This document shows, one piece after another, positions 35,365-45,056 of a stretch of DNA of 64,000 nucleotides. Source of the DNA: Rippkaea orientalis PCC 8801 (lineage in GTDB: Bacteria; Cyanobacteriota; Cyanobacteriia; Cyanobacteriales; Microcystaceae); NCBI RefSeq assembly GCF_000021805.1, contig NC_011726.1, positions 2,232,001 through 2,296,000 on the forward strand, written 5' to 3'. Position 1 is the first letter of the stretch. Each line of letters opens with the position of its first letter. The translations under genes and the position numbers were made by a program. Below the pieces are notes generated by a model that had not been told where the DNA came from, did not search any database, and was given only the letters and a program-made list of their open reading frames with translations.

Positions 35365-36537
35365 ATGAAAATCTTAGTTGCTAGTCATACCTATATTGTT
35401 AATCTTAACTGTGAAAAATTCCGAACTTTAGCGAATTTAGAACCTAATGTAGAAGTGACCATTATCGTTCCTCAAAAATGGCGACCAGGAGGAGTACAAA
35501 ATAAAGTCATTGAAACTCAACCTCGAACTGAAGGAAATTTTCGGGTAATTCCTATCTCTAACTTTAGTCAAAACAATCAAGGGTTATTAACCTTTGGGAC
35601 AGATATTGTTAAAGTATTAAAAACGTTTCAACCTGAAATTATTCAAGTTGAACAAGGTGTTAAGTCCTTTGCCTATGCTCAATTAATAACTCTTAATAAA
35701 TTGTTAAGACTAAAAGCTAAAAATCTGTTTTTTACTTGGTGGAATTTACCCTATCAAGCTAAATTTCCGATTTCTTTATTAGAAAATTATAACCTAAAAA
35801 ATACTGATGGTTTAGTTGCTGGTAATCAAGATGCTGCCGATATTCTCAGAGAACACGGTTACAAGAAAGCCGTTCAAGTAATGCCCCAATTAGGAGTCGA
35901 TGAAACTCTATTTTCTCCCTCTCCTCAACCAGAATTAGCTTCTCAACTTAATATCAAATCTGATGAATTTGTTATTGGTTTTGTCGGAAGATTTGTTGCT
36001 GAAAAAGGAATTATTACCCTAATTAAAGCAGTTAGTCATTTAGCCTCAAAATCATGGAAATTATTATTATTAGGACGAGGAGAATTGCAAGAAGAAATTA
36101 TAAAACAAGCTAAAACACAAGGAATTGAAAATAAAATCTTGATCATTGAAAGTGTTGCTCATGATGAAGTTCCCCGCTATATTAATTTAATGGATGTCTT
36201 AGTGCTTCCCTCACAAACTACCTATCAATTTAAAACCCTAACTGCTGTCGGATGGAAAGAACAATTTGGTCATGTATTAATTGAAGCAATGTCATGTAAA
36301 GTACCTGTTATTGGTTCTGACTCTGGAGAGATTCCTAATGTCATTGGTGATGCAGGATTGATTTTTCCTGAAGGAAATTATGAGGGTTTAAAACAAAAAT
36401 TAGAACAAATCATGAATAATCCAAAGTTAAGTAATGAATTGGCTGAAAAAGGATATCACAGAGTCTTAGAAAAATATACAAATAAAGCTTTAGCAAAACA
36501 GTCACTGGATTTTTATAAACAGTTACTTGATCAATAA
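35365..36537 (+). CDS. GT4 glycosyltransferase (HpsO-like)
   Basis: A GT-B enzyme starting at ATG 35365 (a TTG one codon earlier also fits). The C-terminal domain has FVGRFVAEKGIITLIKAVSHL and the nucleotide-sugar site GHVLIEAMSCKVPVIGSDSGEIPNVIGDAGLIFPEG with the E...E pattern of retaining GT4 enzymes. It follows the GT2 gene and precedes a GT8 gene, forming a three-enzyme set with the HpsL-like protein. Confidence 0.85.
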   Translation: MKILVASHTYIVNLNCEKFRTLANLEPNVEVTIIVPQKWRPGGVQNKVIETQPRTEGNFRVIPISNFSQNNQGLLTFGTDIVKVLKTFQPEIIQVEQGVKSFAYAQLITLNKLLRLKAKNLFFTWWNLPYQAKFPISLLENYNLKNTDGLVAGNQDAADILREHGYKKAVQVMPQLGVDETLFSPSPQPELASQLNIKSDEFVIGFVGRFVAEKGIITLIKAVSHLASKSWKLLLLGRGELQEEIIKQAKTQGIENKILIIESVAHDEVPRYINLMDVLVLPSQTTYQFKTLTAVGWKEQFGHVLIEAMSCKVPVIGSDSGEIPNVIGDAGLIFPEGNYEGLKQKLEQIMNNPKLSNELAEKGYHRVLEKYTNKALAKQSLDFYKQLLDQ

Positions 36538-36577
36538 AAGCTTTGTTTTTGAAGATTAAATCAAAAAAATTGAGGAA

Positions 36578-37435
36578 ATGATTATGGATGTTTTGTTTTG
36601 TTTTGATAAAAATTATGAGCAGCATTTTGGAGTTGCGATTACTTCTCTTATTCTGAATAATACTAACAAAATTAAAACAATTCATCTAGTCACTAAAGAT
36701 AACAGTAAAGACTTTTTAAAAAAAATAGATAAATTGAAGTCAAAAACTCAAGCAAAGTTCTTTATTTATTCACCTGACGACAAAGATTTGAGTAATGTAA
36801 AAGTTTCTGCCCATATTTCCACAGCAGCCTATTATAGATTACTTGCCCCTGAACTTCTACCACAAGATCTTAAAAAAATTCTTTATTTAGATAGTGATTT
36901 AGTGGTTAATAGTTCCCTAGAAAACTTATATAATATGGATATTTCTGATGATATTTTAGCAGCATACGCCGGTGGAAAAATGGGACCTGGAACTAAAAAA
37001 AGACTACAATTGACGGGTGATTTTTATTTTAATTCTGGGGTAATGCTCATTAATTTAGAAGCTTGGCGCACTGAAAATATTGGCAATAAATGCTTTAAAT
37101 TTTTACAAGAAAACCCCGATATGATTCGGTTATGGGATCAAGATGCTTTAAACAAAATAGTTGATGGAAAATTTTTAAATATAGATGGTATTTGGAACTC
37201 ATTAGTCGATTTAACAACCGGAGAAACAAGAGTCACTAACCAATCCATTATTATTCATTTTACAGGTACACTTAAACCTTGGCAAAGCTGGTGTATTAGA
37301 CCCGAAAAACGAATCTATTGGTACTATCTTAGACAATCTCCTTGGTCAAATGCTTATCCCCAATTTCCCAAAAATTTCCAAGAGATGTTATTGGCTATCA
37401 AGTCAGTTTATAAACAAATTAAACCGAAAAAATAA
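36578..37435 (+). CDS. GT8 glycosyltransferase
   Basis: This 285-residue protein belongs to glycosyltransferase family 8 (LPS glucosyl/galactosyl-transferase type). It shows Asp105-Ser-Asp107 (LYLDSDLVV) for the metal, FYFNSGVMLINLEAWR, WDQDALN, and a terminal HFTGTLKPW. It retains anomeric configuration in known members. It is 41 bp behind the GT4 gene and is probably the last gene of the polysaccharide operon. Confidence 0.87.
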   Translation: MIMDVLFCFDKNYEQHFGVAITSLILNNTNKIKTIHLVTKDNSKDFLKKIDKLKSKTQAKFFIYSPDDKDLSNVKVSAHISTAAYYRLLAPELLPQDLKKILYLDSDLVVNSSLENLYNMDISDDILAAYAGGKMGPGTKKRLQLTGDFYFNSGVMLINLEAWRTENIGNKCFKFLQENPDMIRLWDQDALNKIVDGKFLNIDGIWNSLVDLTTGETRVTNQSIIIHFTGTLKPWQSWCIRPEKRIYWYYLRQSPWSNAYPQFPKNFQEMLLAIKSVYKQIKPKK

Positions 37436-37525
37436 AGGGCAATCATTTAAGGCTAATTTTGAGATCAACTCGCTATTTAACTGCTAAACTAATAAAAATA
37501 CCCATTATTATAGGTGAGAAAGACC

Positions 37526-37723
37526 ATGATCATTTTACCTGGTACAACCGTAAGAGTCGTTAATCCCGATGATACTTACTACTGCTTTGAAGGATTAGTT
37601 CAACGAGTGAGTGATGGCAAAGCGGCTGTCCTATTTGAAGGAGGAAACTGGGATAAACTCGTCACCTTTAGACTCGCAGAACTAGAAGTATTTGATCCCA
37701 CAGCAGCCAAGAAAAAGAAATAG
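37526..37723 (+). CDS. ndhS: NDH-1 subunit NdhS
   Basis: From the ATG at 37526 (preceded by aggtgag) the protein is 65 residues: [20 protein letters not shown], then [20 protein letters not shown] and [14 protein letters not shown]. It matches NdhS (Ssl0352), the SH3-like subunit that forms the ferredoxin-docking site of photosynthetic NDH-1 and supports cyclic electron flow. A GTG at 37514 would add four residues and is unlikely. It supports the assignment to a cyanobacterium. Confidence 0.9.
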   Translation: MIILPGTTVRVVNPDDTYYCFEGLVQRVSDGKAAVLFEGGNWDKLVTFRLAELEVFDPTAAKKKK

Positions 37724-37751
37724 CAATTAAGAATAACTCAACAAGAGGTAG

Positions 37752-37771
37752 GATGCGTTCTATCACGCATC
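37752..37771. repeat. Short palindrome GATGCGT...ACGCATC
   Basis: Seven-base arms GATGCGT/ACGCATC with a 6-nt loop lie 29 bp after ndhS. It is a short relative of the palindromes at 3059-3124 and 39626-39688, and may terminate ndhS transcription. Confidence 0.4.
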
Positions 37772-37808
37772 ACTCTACATTAATTTTATAGATCAGAAAA
37801 TTGCTATT

Positions 37809-38477
37809 ATGCGTCTTCCTTTACCCCAATTTCTCTCCGATAACCGTCAACCCAATCATATTGCCGAAGTGATTGAGACATCTACCACGGAATTTTTAGC
37901 CCAATGTCTTGAACCTGAAGAACTGAATTTTCCTGTGATGCCTCCCTTTGGCAGTTGGGTAAAAGCCCGTGATGAAGAATCGGGCAATAAAATCTATGGT
38001 ATTGTTACCTATGCTACTACTTCTCCCATTGATTCAGTACACCGCGCTAGGGCGTTAGGGTTATCTTTAACTGATTTACGCGAACAGCAACCCCAAATTT
38101 TTGCAATGTTAAAAACGGAATTTCGCGCTGCTATTGTGGGGTTTGAAACTCCAGAAAATTCAGTTAATGGAAATGGACAACATCTCGGAAAAATTTATCA
38201 ATATTTACCGCCTCGTCCTCCTCAAATTCATCAAGGGGTTTATCAATGTCAGCCCCAAGAAATCATTCATTTTAGCGACAAAATAGACTTTTTACGGATT
38301 TTGTTACAAGTCAAAAATTCACCCCCTGAAGCTTTAGTTGCCGCCTCAATTCGAGAGATCTATCTATTACGAAAAGCCGATAGAGATTGGTTAGTTAAAG
38401 TCGGGCGCACTTTAAGTATCTTACTCAAAGACGACTACGATCGCCTACAATATATTCTCAGTCAAGTTACCCTATAA
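37809..38477 (+). CDS. HAS-barrel-like protein
   Basis: This 222-residue soluble protein has a beta-rich N-terminus (HIAEVIETSTTEFLAQCLEPEELNFPVMPPFGSWVKARDEESGNKIYGIVTYA) that resembles the HAS-barrel found before HerA-type ATPases. A helical C-terminus follows (ALVAASIREIYLLRKADRDWLVKVGRTLSILLKDDYDRLQYIL). No ATPase is joined to it. Cyanobacterial homologues of this length exist; the function is unknown. Confidence 0.6.
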   Translation: MRLPLPQFLSDNRQPNHIAEVIETSTTEFLAQCLEPEELNFPVMPPFGSWVKARDEESGNKIYGIVTYATTSPIDSVHRARALGLSLTDLREQQPQIFAMLKTEFRAAIVGFETPENSVNGNGQHLGKIYQYLPPRPPQIHQGVYQCQPQEIIHFSDKIDFLRILLQVKNSPPEALVAASIREIYLLRKADRDWLVKVGRTLSILLKDDYDRLQYILSQVTL

Positions 38478-38497
38478 ATTAGTTAGTAGTAAACAAC

Positions 38498-39166
38498 TTA
38501 TTTTCCCCATTTTCGTAATAAATTAGCATAAGTTTTTGATAGAATATCAAACTCCAAACTCTTACCCTCTTTAGTAAAAATCGAACGGCGAACCGTATCT
38601 AAATCAAATAAAAATTCCCGTTCTGAAGGATCTCTGACCAAACTTTCAATCCATCCAACTACCACTAATCTTACCCCATCCGTAACGGTTTCAACACGGT
38701 GTAAAAACGAAGAAGGATAAACAATCATTGACCCTGCTTCTAGTTTATAAATCCTTTCTCCTTCAGTCATTTCAATCACTAATTCTCCCCCTTTATAGCT
38801 ATCAGGAGAAGTCAAAAACAAGGTAAAAGAAACATCAGAACGCCAAAATTCTTGGCCTCCCATAAAGCCATTGTCTACATGACTGCCATAGGACATCCCC
38901 GTTTCATAGCGACTAAATAGTAAAGAGTGAATTCGTTTAGGTAAAACTGCCATTTTTAGCAGCATATTTCTATCTAAAGCCGTTTTTACTATATTTTCTG
39001 CTTTTTTCCACTCTTGACTATTTTTATCTAATTGTACCGTGTTTTTTACTAATTTTGCGTGCCATCCTGCCGTCGTTTTTCCATCCACAAAAGGCGCGCG
39101 GGACAAACCGTCAAGTAACTTGTTCAATTCTGAGGAAGTTAAAACCTCATTAATGGTTAGAATCAT
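38498..39166 (-). CDS. PKHD-type Fe(II) oxygenase (PiuC/YbiX-like)
   Basis: This 222-residue enzyme has the HxD motif (YGSHVDNGFM) and distal His plus Arg (FLHRVETVTDGVRLVVVGWIES) of 2-oxoglutarate-dependent oxygenases. The overall match is to the PKHD-hydroxylase family. Members are often linked to iron-uptake genes, but none is adjacent. It converges with the HAS-barrel gene. Confidence 0.82.
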   Translation of the reverse strand: MILTINEVLTSSELNKLLDGLSRAPFVDGKTTAGWHAKLVKNTVQLDKNSQEWKKAENIVKTALDRNMLLKMAVLPKRIHSLLFSRYETGMSYGSHVDNGFMGGQEFWRSDVSFTLFLTSPDSYKGGELVIEMTEGERIYKLEAGSMIVYPSSFLHRVETVTDGVRLVVVGWIESLVRDPSEREFLFDLDTVRRSIFTKEGKSLEFDILSKTYANLLRKWGK

Positions 39167-39276
39167 CGCAAAAACGGATATTTAAGCTGTACTAGACTAT
39201 TATCTCAATTTCATTGCAAAAAAGAATTATTTATATTTACAATAAAGTCTTTGAATATTCCTTTAGGAGACTAACT

Positions 39277-39528
39277 ATGCCCTCAAAAACCATGCAATTA
39301 TTTCTTGCTCTTAGTTTAGCTGCCACTTTAGGTGCTTGTGGTGGTGGTGGTGATAACGCTACCCCTGAAGGCGGAGATTCTGGAACTACGACTCAACCTG
39401 CTCCAGAAGAAACAACTCCCGCCGCTCCAGAAGGAACAGCTACCCCTGCGGCTCCAGAAGGAACAGCTACTCCTTCTCCTGAAGGGACTGAAGGAGGCGA
39501 AGGAGGCGAAGGAGGCGAAGGCAGCTAG
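39277..39528 (+). CDS. Small Gly/Glu/Pro-rich lipoprotein
   Basis: The ATG at 39277 follows TTAGGAGACTAACT, a good ribosome binding site. It gives 83 residues with a lipobox (LAATLGACGGGG), then repeats of APEGTATP and a GGE tail (TEGGEGGEGGEGS). Probably an anchored low-complexity surface protein. No family function known. A larger frame starting at 39214 has no support. Confidence 0.65.
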   Translation: MPSKTMQLFLALSLAATLGACGGGGDNATPEGGDSGTTTQPAPEETTPAAPEGTATPAAPEGTATPSPEGTEGGEGGEGGEGS

Positions 39529-39625
39529 ATCTGATTGTTACGCATCAGGGTTACAAAAACAACTTCTGTACGGGCTTAATATAAATTATTAAGCTTCTAC
39601 TAACTTGGTGACTTCGTTAAGGTAG

Positions 39626-39688
39626 GGTGCGTTCAGACGGCTATAATCTTGGCTATCGCCATGATTTAACAATCCGTCGTAACGCACC
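39626..39688. repeat. Small inverted-repeat element, second copy
   Basis: GGTGCGT (39626-39632) and AACGCACC (39681-39688) enclose about 48 bases. It matches the design and arms of the element at 3059-3124 and again lies just after a gene. Confidence 0.5.
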
Positions 39689-39763
39689 AAGTTATCCCAC
39701 TAAATTGAATATTAGGGATTATAGTAGTCTTATGTAGCAAAATATTAAGTTAAGTTAACCATC

Positions 39764-40417
39764 ATGGCTTTATTCGGATTTGGCAAAAAGTTAACTCTCC
39801 CCACCCCTGAAACAGCGTTACCTGGACGAAGACAAGCAATGCCTGTTCCAGCATCCCACTATGTCAATGGTCATCCCCTAAAACCTCCGTTCCCTAGTGG
39901 ACTTGAAACCGCTATGTTTGGTCTGGGCTGTTTTTGGGGTGCAGAGCGCAAATTTTGGCAATGCGAAGGCGTTTATACCACTGCCGTAGGGTATGCTGCC
40001 GGGATAACCCCTAACCCAACCTATCAGGAAGTTTGTACCGGACTTACGGGTCATAATGAAGTGGTGTTAGTGGTGTTTGACCCTAAAATCATTAGCTATG
40101 AAGAGCTTTTAAAAGTGTTTTGGGAAAGTCATAACCCCACCCAAGGAATGCGCCAAGGCAATGATGTAGGAACTCAGTACCGTTCGGGGATTTATGTTTA
40201 TTCTCCCCAACATAAAAAAGCAGCAGAAACCTCTAAGGAAGTTTATCAAAAAGCCCTTAATCAAGCTGGCTATGGCGATATTACAACCGAAATTTTAGAC
40301 GCTCCTGAATTTTACTACGCAGAAGACTATCATCAACAATATTTGGCCAAAAATCCTAATGGGTACTGTGGGTTAGGCGGAACGAATGTTAGTTGTCCCA
40401 TTGGATTGAATGTGTAG
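39764..40417 (+). CDS. msrA: Peptide methionine-S-sulfoxide reductase
   Basis: This 217-residue enzyme has the active-site GCFWGAE with Cys56, then [19 protein letters not shown] and [12 protein letters not shown]. It ends [15 protein letters not shown] with the resolving cysteines. MsrA reduces methionine-S-sulfoxide in oxidised proteins using thioredoxin. The first 45 residues are an extension common in cyanobacterial MsrA. Confidence 0.94.
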   Translation: MALFGFGKKLTLPTPETALPGRRQAMPVPASHYVNGHPLKPPFPSGLETAMFGLGCFWGAERKFWQCEGVYTTAVGYAAGITPNPTYQEVCTGLTGHNEVVLVVFDPKIISYEELLKVFWESHNPTQGMRQGNDVGTQYRSGIYVYSPQHKKAAETSKEVYQKALNQAGYGDITTEILDAPEFYYAEDYHQQYLAKNPNGYCGLGGTNVSCPIGLNV

Positions 40418-40622
40418 TCAAAGGTAACAAGGAACGCCGCAACAGGGAACAGAGAAAAACTGTTGCCTGTTTCCTCAACCGAAGGTCAACCCACTAAGGA
40501 TTTTAGGCAATTCAACATTTTTGAAGAAGTTCGTTAGCAACTCATGAAAATCAAAACCTGTCAATTTTCTCAGGTTTTACGGGTTAACGAATAGACATTA
40601 GTTGCCTAATTAAAATTAACTG

Positions 40623-41609
40623 TTAGCGGGAATAGACGCTATCAGAACCTGAAATTTGAGGCCGCTGCATTCCATAGTTATTCTGGGGTGCAGTGGGTTG
40701 ATTGTATCCTTGAGGCGTTCCGTAACCATAGGGATTAATCGGTTGTACGGGTTGAACTGGTGTTGTAGGAACCCCATAACCATTAGGATAACCTCCTCCA
40801 ACAGACTGATTGTAAGGTGTGCTGTACCCATTGGGATTGCCTGGGTAAGCTTGATAGGAAGGTACCATTGATTGTCTAGGGACTTGAGAATATTGGGGTT
40901 GAGTTGGTACTTGATTGAATCCAGTTGGTGTCGGTTGATTAATCGATGATGGAGAGGGATTAACAGAAGTATTCCCTAAAGGGTTAGAAGGGGGGGTAAT
41001 TCCAGACGGTAAGGCATTTTGTTGCATCGCGTTATACAAAGGATTCGTTTGAATCGGCGCGATTTCAATGGGTTTGAGATTAGGAATGTTAACAGGTTGA
41101 CTGGTATTCCCTGAACCAGACAAGGACGGGGACAAAGAATTGGGATTTTTAACGTGGGGTAGAAGAGGCTGAAAGATTTGGGGTAATTGCTGCTTATTAG
41201 GAGAACTTGGCGGATTAGCAGCATTAGAAGCAGGGGGAAGTTCTGGCAAATTCTGGGGAGCAACAGGGATTTGAGGATCAGCTAACCCAAGAGGACTCGG
41301 TAAAGGGATGTCAAGATTATTCTCTTGTGGAGGTAAGGAAGACTGTGGGTTAGTAATAGGGGTATTTCCTTCAACGTTTTGGGGATTAATCCCAATATCT
41401 AAATTATTTCCCACTTCTCCCTCAATTGTCCCGACGGGAGAAGTAATATTCCCTAACCATTCTGGATGAAGGCGATATTGCCATAATCCTACGGCAAGCA
41501 GAGCAACAGTGACGACGGGAGCTAAAAAGACTAGACTTCCCAGAGGTTTCAGTCCAGCAAGAAAGTTACGAACACGAAAAGTGGTAGGCGGTAGTTTAGG
41601 AGAACTCAT
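40623..41609 (-). CDS. Single-pass Pro/Asn/Gln-rich protein
   Basis: This 328-residue protein has one membrane span near residues 22-42 (LGSLVFLAPVVTVALLAVGLW). A low-complexity chain follows, rich in Pro, Asn, Gln, Ser and Tyr, with YGTPQGYNQPTAPQNNYG-like repeats at the end. It is predicted to lie outside the cell membrane as an extended chain. Function unknown. Confidence 0.6.
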   Translation of the reverse strand: MSSPKLPPTTFRVRNFLAGLKPLGSLVFLAPVVTVALLAVGLWQYRLHPEWLGNITSPVGTIEGEVGNNLDIGINPQNVEGNTPITNPQSSLPPQENNLDIPLPSPLGLADPQIPVAPQNLPELPPASNAANPPSSPNKQQLPQIFQPLLPHVKNPNSLSPSLSGSGNTSQPVNIPNLKPIEIAPIQTNPLYNAMQQNALPSGITPPSNPLGNTSVNPSPSSINQPTPTGFNQVPTQPQYSQVPRQSMVPSYQAYPGNPNGYSTPYNQSVGGGYPNGYGVPTTPVQPVQPINPYGYGTPQGYNQPTAPQNNYGMQRPQISGSDSVYSR

Positions 41610-41699
41610 AAATGCTCGCTATTAAGTTTTACCCTCTTAAGTCTATCGTAGGATTTTCTCAATTGTTAATTGTTTAGCTTTGACAGTACATCTTGATCT

Positions 41700-42350
41700 C
41701 TAATTAATTTTGTTGAGATACTCTTGTTCAAATTGCCGTAAGGCAACGCTTGATCCTTGATTCCAAGCTAATTCAACATATTTGGGCAAAATTTCTTTGA
41801 CATTAACATTAGCAAAAATTCCACTGGTTGAACTCTCTTGATAGTTTTCTCCCACCAATCGATAAATTTTTAAAATAGATTGACGATAAATCCACAATTC
41901 AGGAATTTTTAACGTTTGATACGCTTCAATATCTGTTAAGGACGTAAAATCAACTTCAATGGCTAAATCTGGTGGAGGATCAACGGATAAATCCAATTTC
42001 TCCTTACCTAAAATAGCATCTCGATGATCAATATAAAAACAGGTATCGGGTTCGACTCCTGCTTGCTTGAAATGTTTTAGGGTAATGGGATCAAAACAGT
42101 GCCAATCTTTCCCTTGTTTGCCGAGTAAACTTTTAACTAAATCTCTGAGGATATCAACACGATTTCCATGACTCGGTAAGGGTGACATAAGACGAATGGT
42201 ATTAGTTTTAGCATGAAAATAAATTTTAGGTAGGGGTTTTTCTTGACGAATTTCTAGCAGGTTTTCGTAATCGTCCCAGGTTTGATATTGCAGAATAATT
42301 TCACTGCCTGGGGTAAGGGTTAAGGTGTTTTGATTAACAGTAATAAACAT
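41700..42350 (-). CDS. Uma2 family (DUF820) putative endonuclease
   Basis: The ATG at 42350 gives 216 residues; six more are possible from 42368. The fold is PD-(D/E)xK-like, with VEPDTCFYI and PDLAIEVDFTS as acidic sites. Uma2 proteins are expanded in cyanobacteria and their physiological role is unknown. No partner gene is visible. Confidence 0.8.
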   Translation of the reverse strand: MFITVNQNTLTLTPGSEIILQYQTWDDYENLLEIRQEKPLPKIYFHAKTNTIRLMSPLPSHGNRVDILRDLVKSLLGKQGKDWHCFDPITLKHFKQAGVEPDTCFYIDHRDAILGKEKLDLSVDPPPDLAIEVDFTSLTDIEAYQTLKIPELWIYRQSILKIYRLVGENYQESSTSGIFANVNVKEILPKYVELAWNQGSSVALRQFEQEYLNKIN

Positions 42351-42475
42351 AATGTTAATGGTGGGCAATTCCCACGCTACTCTTTTTTTTACCTGTACAA
42401 AGAAGATCTTGTAGGGTGGACAAATCGAGATAATTCAGGTTAGAAATACTAACTTATTAAAATTTGCCCACGCGA

Positions 42476-44893
42476 TTAGGGTCGAAAATGGGTTAAAATG
42501 CCATAAATTCCCCAAATAGCCATCGCCCGTAAATAATGACTAGCACGGAAGGTTCCCACAGCCGTTATCGCTTCAGGAGTGCGAAATTGTAAGCCATTTT
42601 CATAGACTTGTTTAACAACAGCTTCGGTTAACTTAAAAGCTGCATCTTTGCGTCCCATTTGTAATAAAAATGCCGCTAAACCAAAGTTAATTCCTGTCCA
42701 AACTTCTTGGGGATGGGTTGAGTTAGGATCTTCGGGAGTTCCATCAGGTTTCATCCCATTAGCTGCACCATATTTTCCATCTTGAAACTTCAAAAAACAC
42801 GCCTCATAAACCTTGTTTAAAGCTGATTCTGTATACTGAGTTTCAACGACATCGGGGAAATTCAATAAACGGGCGTAAAATTGACCGCATAATTGATCCG
42901 CCATCACCACATCAGAACCGCTTTGACTATCGAGTTTGTAGTATTCTCCATTCCATAACGTATCGTGATAAATTGACCGAGATTGTTCTAGCCAATCACG
43001 ATGATTTTTGACATAATGCTTGATGGATTCAGGATTATTTCTCGACTGTAATTCTTCCGTAGTTGGCACATTTTTGAGCAGAATTTCTGCTATTTTAATC
43101 GCCGCCTCTAAGGCAGCTATCCACAACCCACCACAATAGGCACTAATTCCTTGTAATTTCCAATCATCAAAGGTTTGATCCGGGGCTCCTGAATTTTCGG
43201 GAATGCCATCGTTATCTAAATCAAACGTCTTTAAATAGTCTAAGGTTTCAGTAATCGCTGGCCAACATTCCCACAAAAAATCCGTATCATCTGACCCGGT
43301 TAATAAATAATCTCGATACACTTGGAGCACAAAATCACTGCCTAAATCTTTCCACAAATTACAATCTTGATAGCTAGTGTAATTGGTTTTTTGCCAAGGA
43401 TGTTCATTGGGTGCTCCTAAGTCATGGGGAGTTGCCCCTTTCGCTTTTCGGATGGCTTTTGCTTGGTTATATCCAATAATTCTAGGGGTATCATCATGGG
43501 TAGGAATTGCCCTAGCAAATGCTTCTAAAACAGACTTTTCTAAACGAGGCCAAAGCATCATTAACCCAAAGGAACCATACAAGCGAACATCTAAACTTTC
43601 ATACCACCGATAGTCCAAACATTCAAGTACCCCAAATTGTCCTACGGGGTCATTTTCTGAAGCAGCCGTCCACAGGGTTCCCCCATCTGTTAATAGGTAT
43701 AATTCATTGAATAAAGCCATCTTAAACCAGTCAGGTAAGTCCTCCCGTTTCAAAATAGGAGACTGCCATTCTTCGACCCGTTCATACCACACATCAGAAT
43801 GTTTTAAAGCGGTTCTCACCATCGCCCACCCATTCTTACCATTGCGACCATAAAAATCAGTATAGCGGCGATAATATTGCACCCCTGGCGCAAATTCTGT
43901 TACCGGAAAATCCCAGGCTAAAATAAAGGGAATTTTCTTGGTTCTCCCTGGACGAATAGTAAACCGAATGGCCATCGCAACCGCAATTTGTTCACCCGGT
44001 TCTGCCGGGGTTTCATCTTCCGTATCCGGTAAGGAACCATTCATGGCAAAATAGTCCCAAACCTCTGAACCATCGCCTTTAGGATTCCATTTTCCTAAGT
44101 AAAAAACCTCCACACTGGGGTTAGTGACACTAGCGATACAAATCTGTCCTTCTCCTTCTTGAATTTCGTCATGAAGTTGAATACGGTTAAGGATAAAACC
44201 GACCCGAAAATTATCTTGAACCCACTGATTAAAATTGCCGGTACTGTCTCCCCATCGGGGTTGATATTGATATTCAGGACTGCCATCATCCCTAACAGTA
44301 ATTTCAGGGGATTTAATGGCATTCGTAAACCACCCCACAATATTTTGCCACGTCACCATAATACTCAGGGTAATGGGTTTATCCGTGGGGTTATGGGCAG
44401 TCCATTCAAAAATGCCGATAGGATAGCTGGTTTCTTGATAGTTATTGGGGATAATGGGAGAAAATTGTTCACAAATTAATTGACTTTTAAACACCCCTTC
44501 ATACTGATACCAACTGCGGGGATAAAGGGCGTGATAGGTTCCTTTTTCCGGGGGATACCAAGACCAACGGGAGAGGGTTCCCTCTTCAGGAGGTTGGGTA
44601 GATAGGGCATAGACTTGAGCATCTTCGCCTTCTGGCTGTTCAAAGACGCTAAACTGACACGATGGAATGCTGCGAAAAACGTGCTCACCCCCATCCAGAT
44701 GCCACAGGTTAAAGTCACCACTGGGAGAACGTCCAATACAACCAGAACCAAACCCACCAAGGGGCATTCCGTGGTTCGGTCCATCGTCTAAATTACTAGC
44801 ATAACGGACGGTATAGGGCTTATCCCATCCTTGACCGATAGGGCGTTTCCAAGCGCAAGGGGGAATATTGGGGAGAGAGAATAATGTTTTCAT
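42476..44893 (-). CDS. GBA2/DUF608-type beta-glucosidase (GH116)
   Basis: This 805-residue soluble protein matches non-lysosomal glucosylceramidase (GBA2, GH116), with a beta-rich N-terminal half starting GGFGSGCIGRSPSGDFNLWHLD. The C-terminal alpha/alpha barrel carries FNELYLLTDGGTLW, the acid region NSGAPDQTFDDWKLQGISAYCGGLW, and EVWTGINFGLAAFL. Known cyanobacterial members hydrolyse beta-glucosides. Lipid or sugar specificity here is unknown. No signal peptide is seen. Confidence 0.87.
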   Translation of the reverse strand: MKTLFSLPNIPPCAWKRPIGQGWDKPYTVRYASNLDDGPNHGMPLGGFGSGCIGRSPSGDFNLWHLDGGEHVFRSIPSCQFSVFEQPEGEDAQVYALSTQPPEEGTLSRWSWYPPEKGTYHALYPRSWYQYEGVFKSQLICEQFSPIIPNNYQETSYPIGIFEWTAHNPTDKPITLSIMVTWQNIVGWFTNAIKSPEITVRDDGSPEYQYQPRWGDSTGNFNQWVQDNFRVGFILNRIQLHDEIQEGEGQICIASVTNPSVEVFYLGKWNPKGDGSEVWDYFAMNGSLPDTEDETPAEPGEQIAVAMAIRFTIRPGRTKKIPFILAWDFPVTEFAPGVQYYRRYTDFYGRNGKNGWAMVRTALKHSDVWYERVEEWQSPILKREDLPDWFKMALFNELYLLTDGGTLWTAASENDPVGQFGVLECLDYRWYESLDVRLYGSFGLMMLWPRLEKSVLEAFARAIPTHDDTPRIIGYNQAKAIRKAKGATPHDLGAPNEHPWQKTNYTSYQDCNLWKDLGSDFVLQVYRDYLLTGSDDTDFLWECWPAITETLDYLKTFDLDNDGIPENSGAPDQTFDDWKLQGISAYCGGLWIAALEAAIKIAEILLKNVPTTEELQSRNNPESIKHYVKNHRDWLEQSRSIYHDTLWNGEYYKLDSQSGSDVVMADQLCGQFYARLLNFPDVVETQYTESALNKVYEACFLKFQDGKYGAANGMKPDGTPEDPNSTHPQEVWTGINFGLAAFLLQMGRKDAAFKLTEAVVKQVYENGLQFRTPEAITAVGTFRASHYLRAMAIWGIYGILTHFRP

Positions 44894-45056
44894 AGCGTTT
44901 ATTTTAACCTGGAACGTCAGCCATATCGTTAAGTCTAAATCAATTGAACAAAGGTATCATCCTTTTCTAGATTAGGAAGATTAAAAAGTTGGTCGTTAAA
45001 GAAAAGTTGCAATTATTTAAGAGAAGTTAGTTCAGCTTTCTGTTAGTTAGGGTAGT

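Noticed and set aside
39332-39592. 86-codon frame overlapping the small lipoprotein
   Set aside because: It is the shifted frame of the repetitive lipoprotein gene, which has the ribosome binding site and lipobox.
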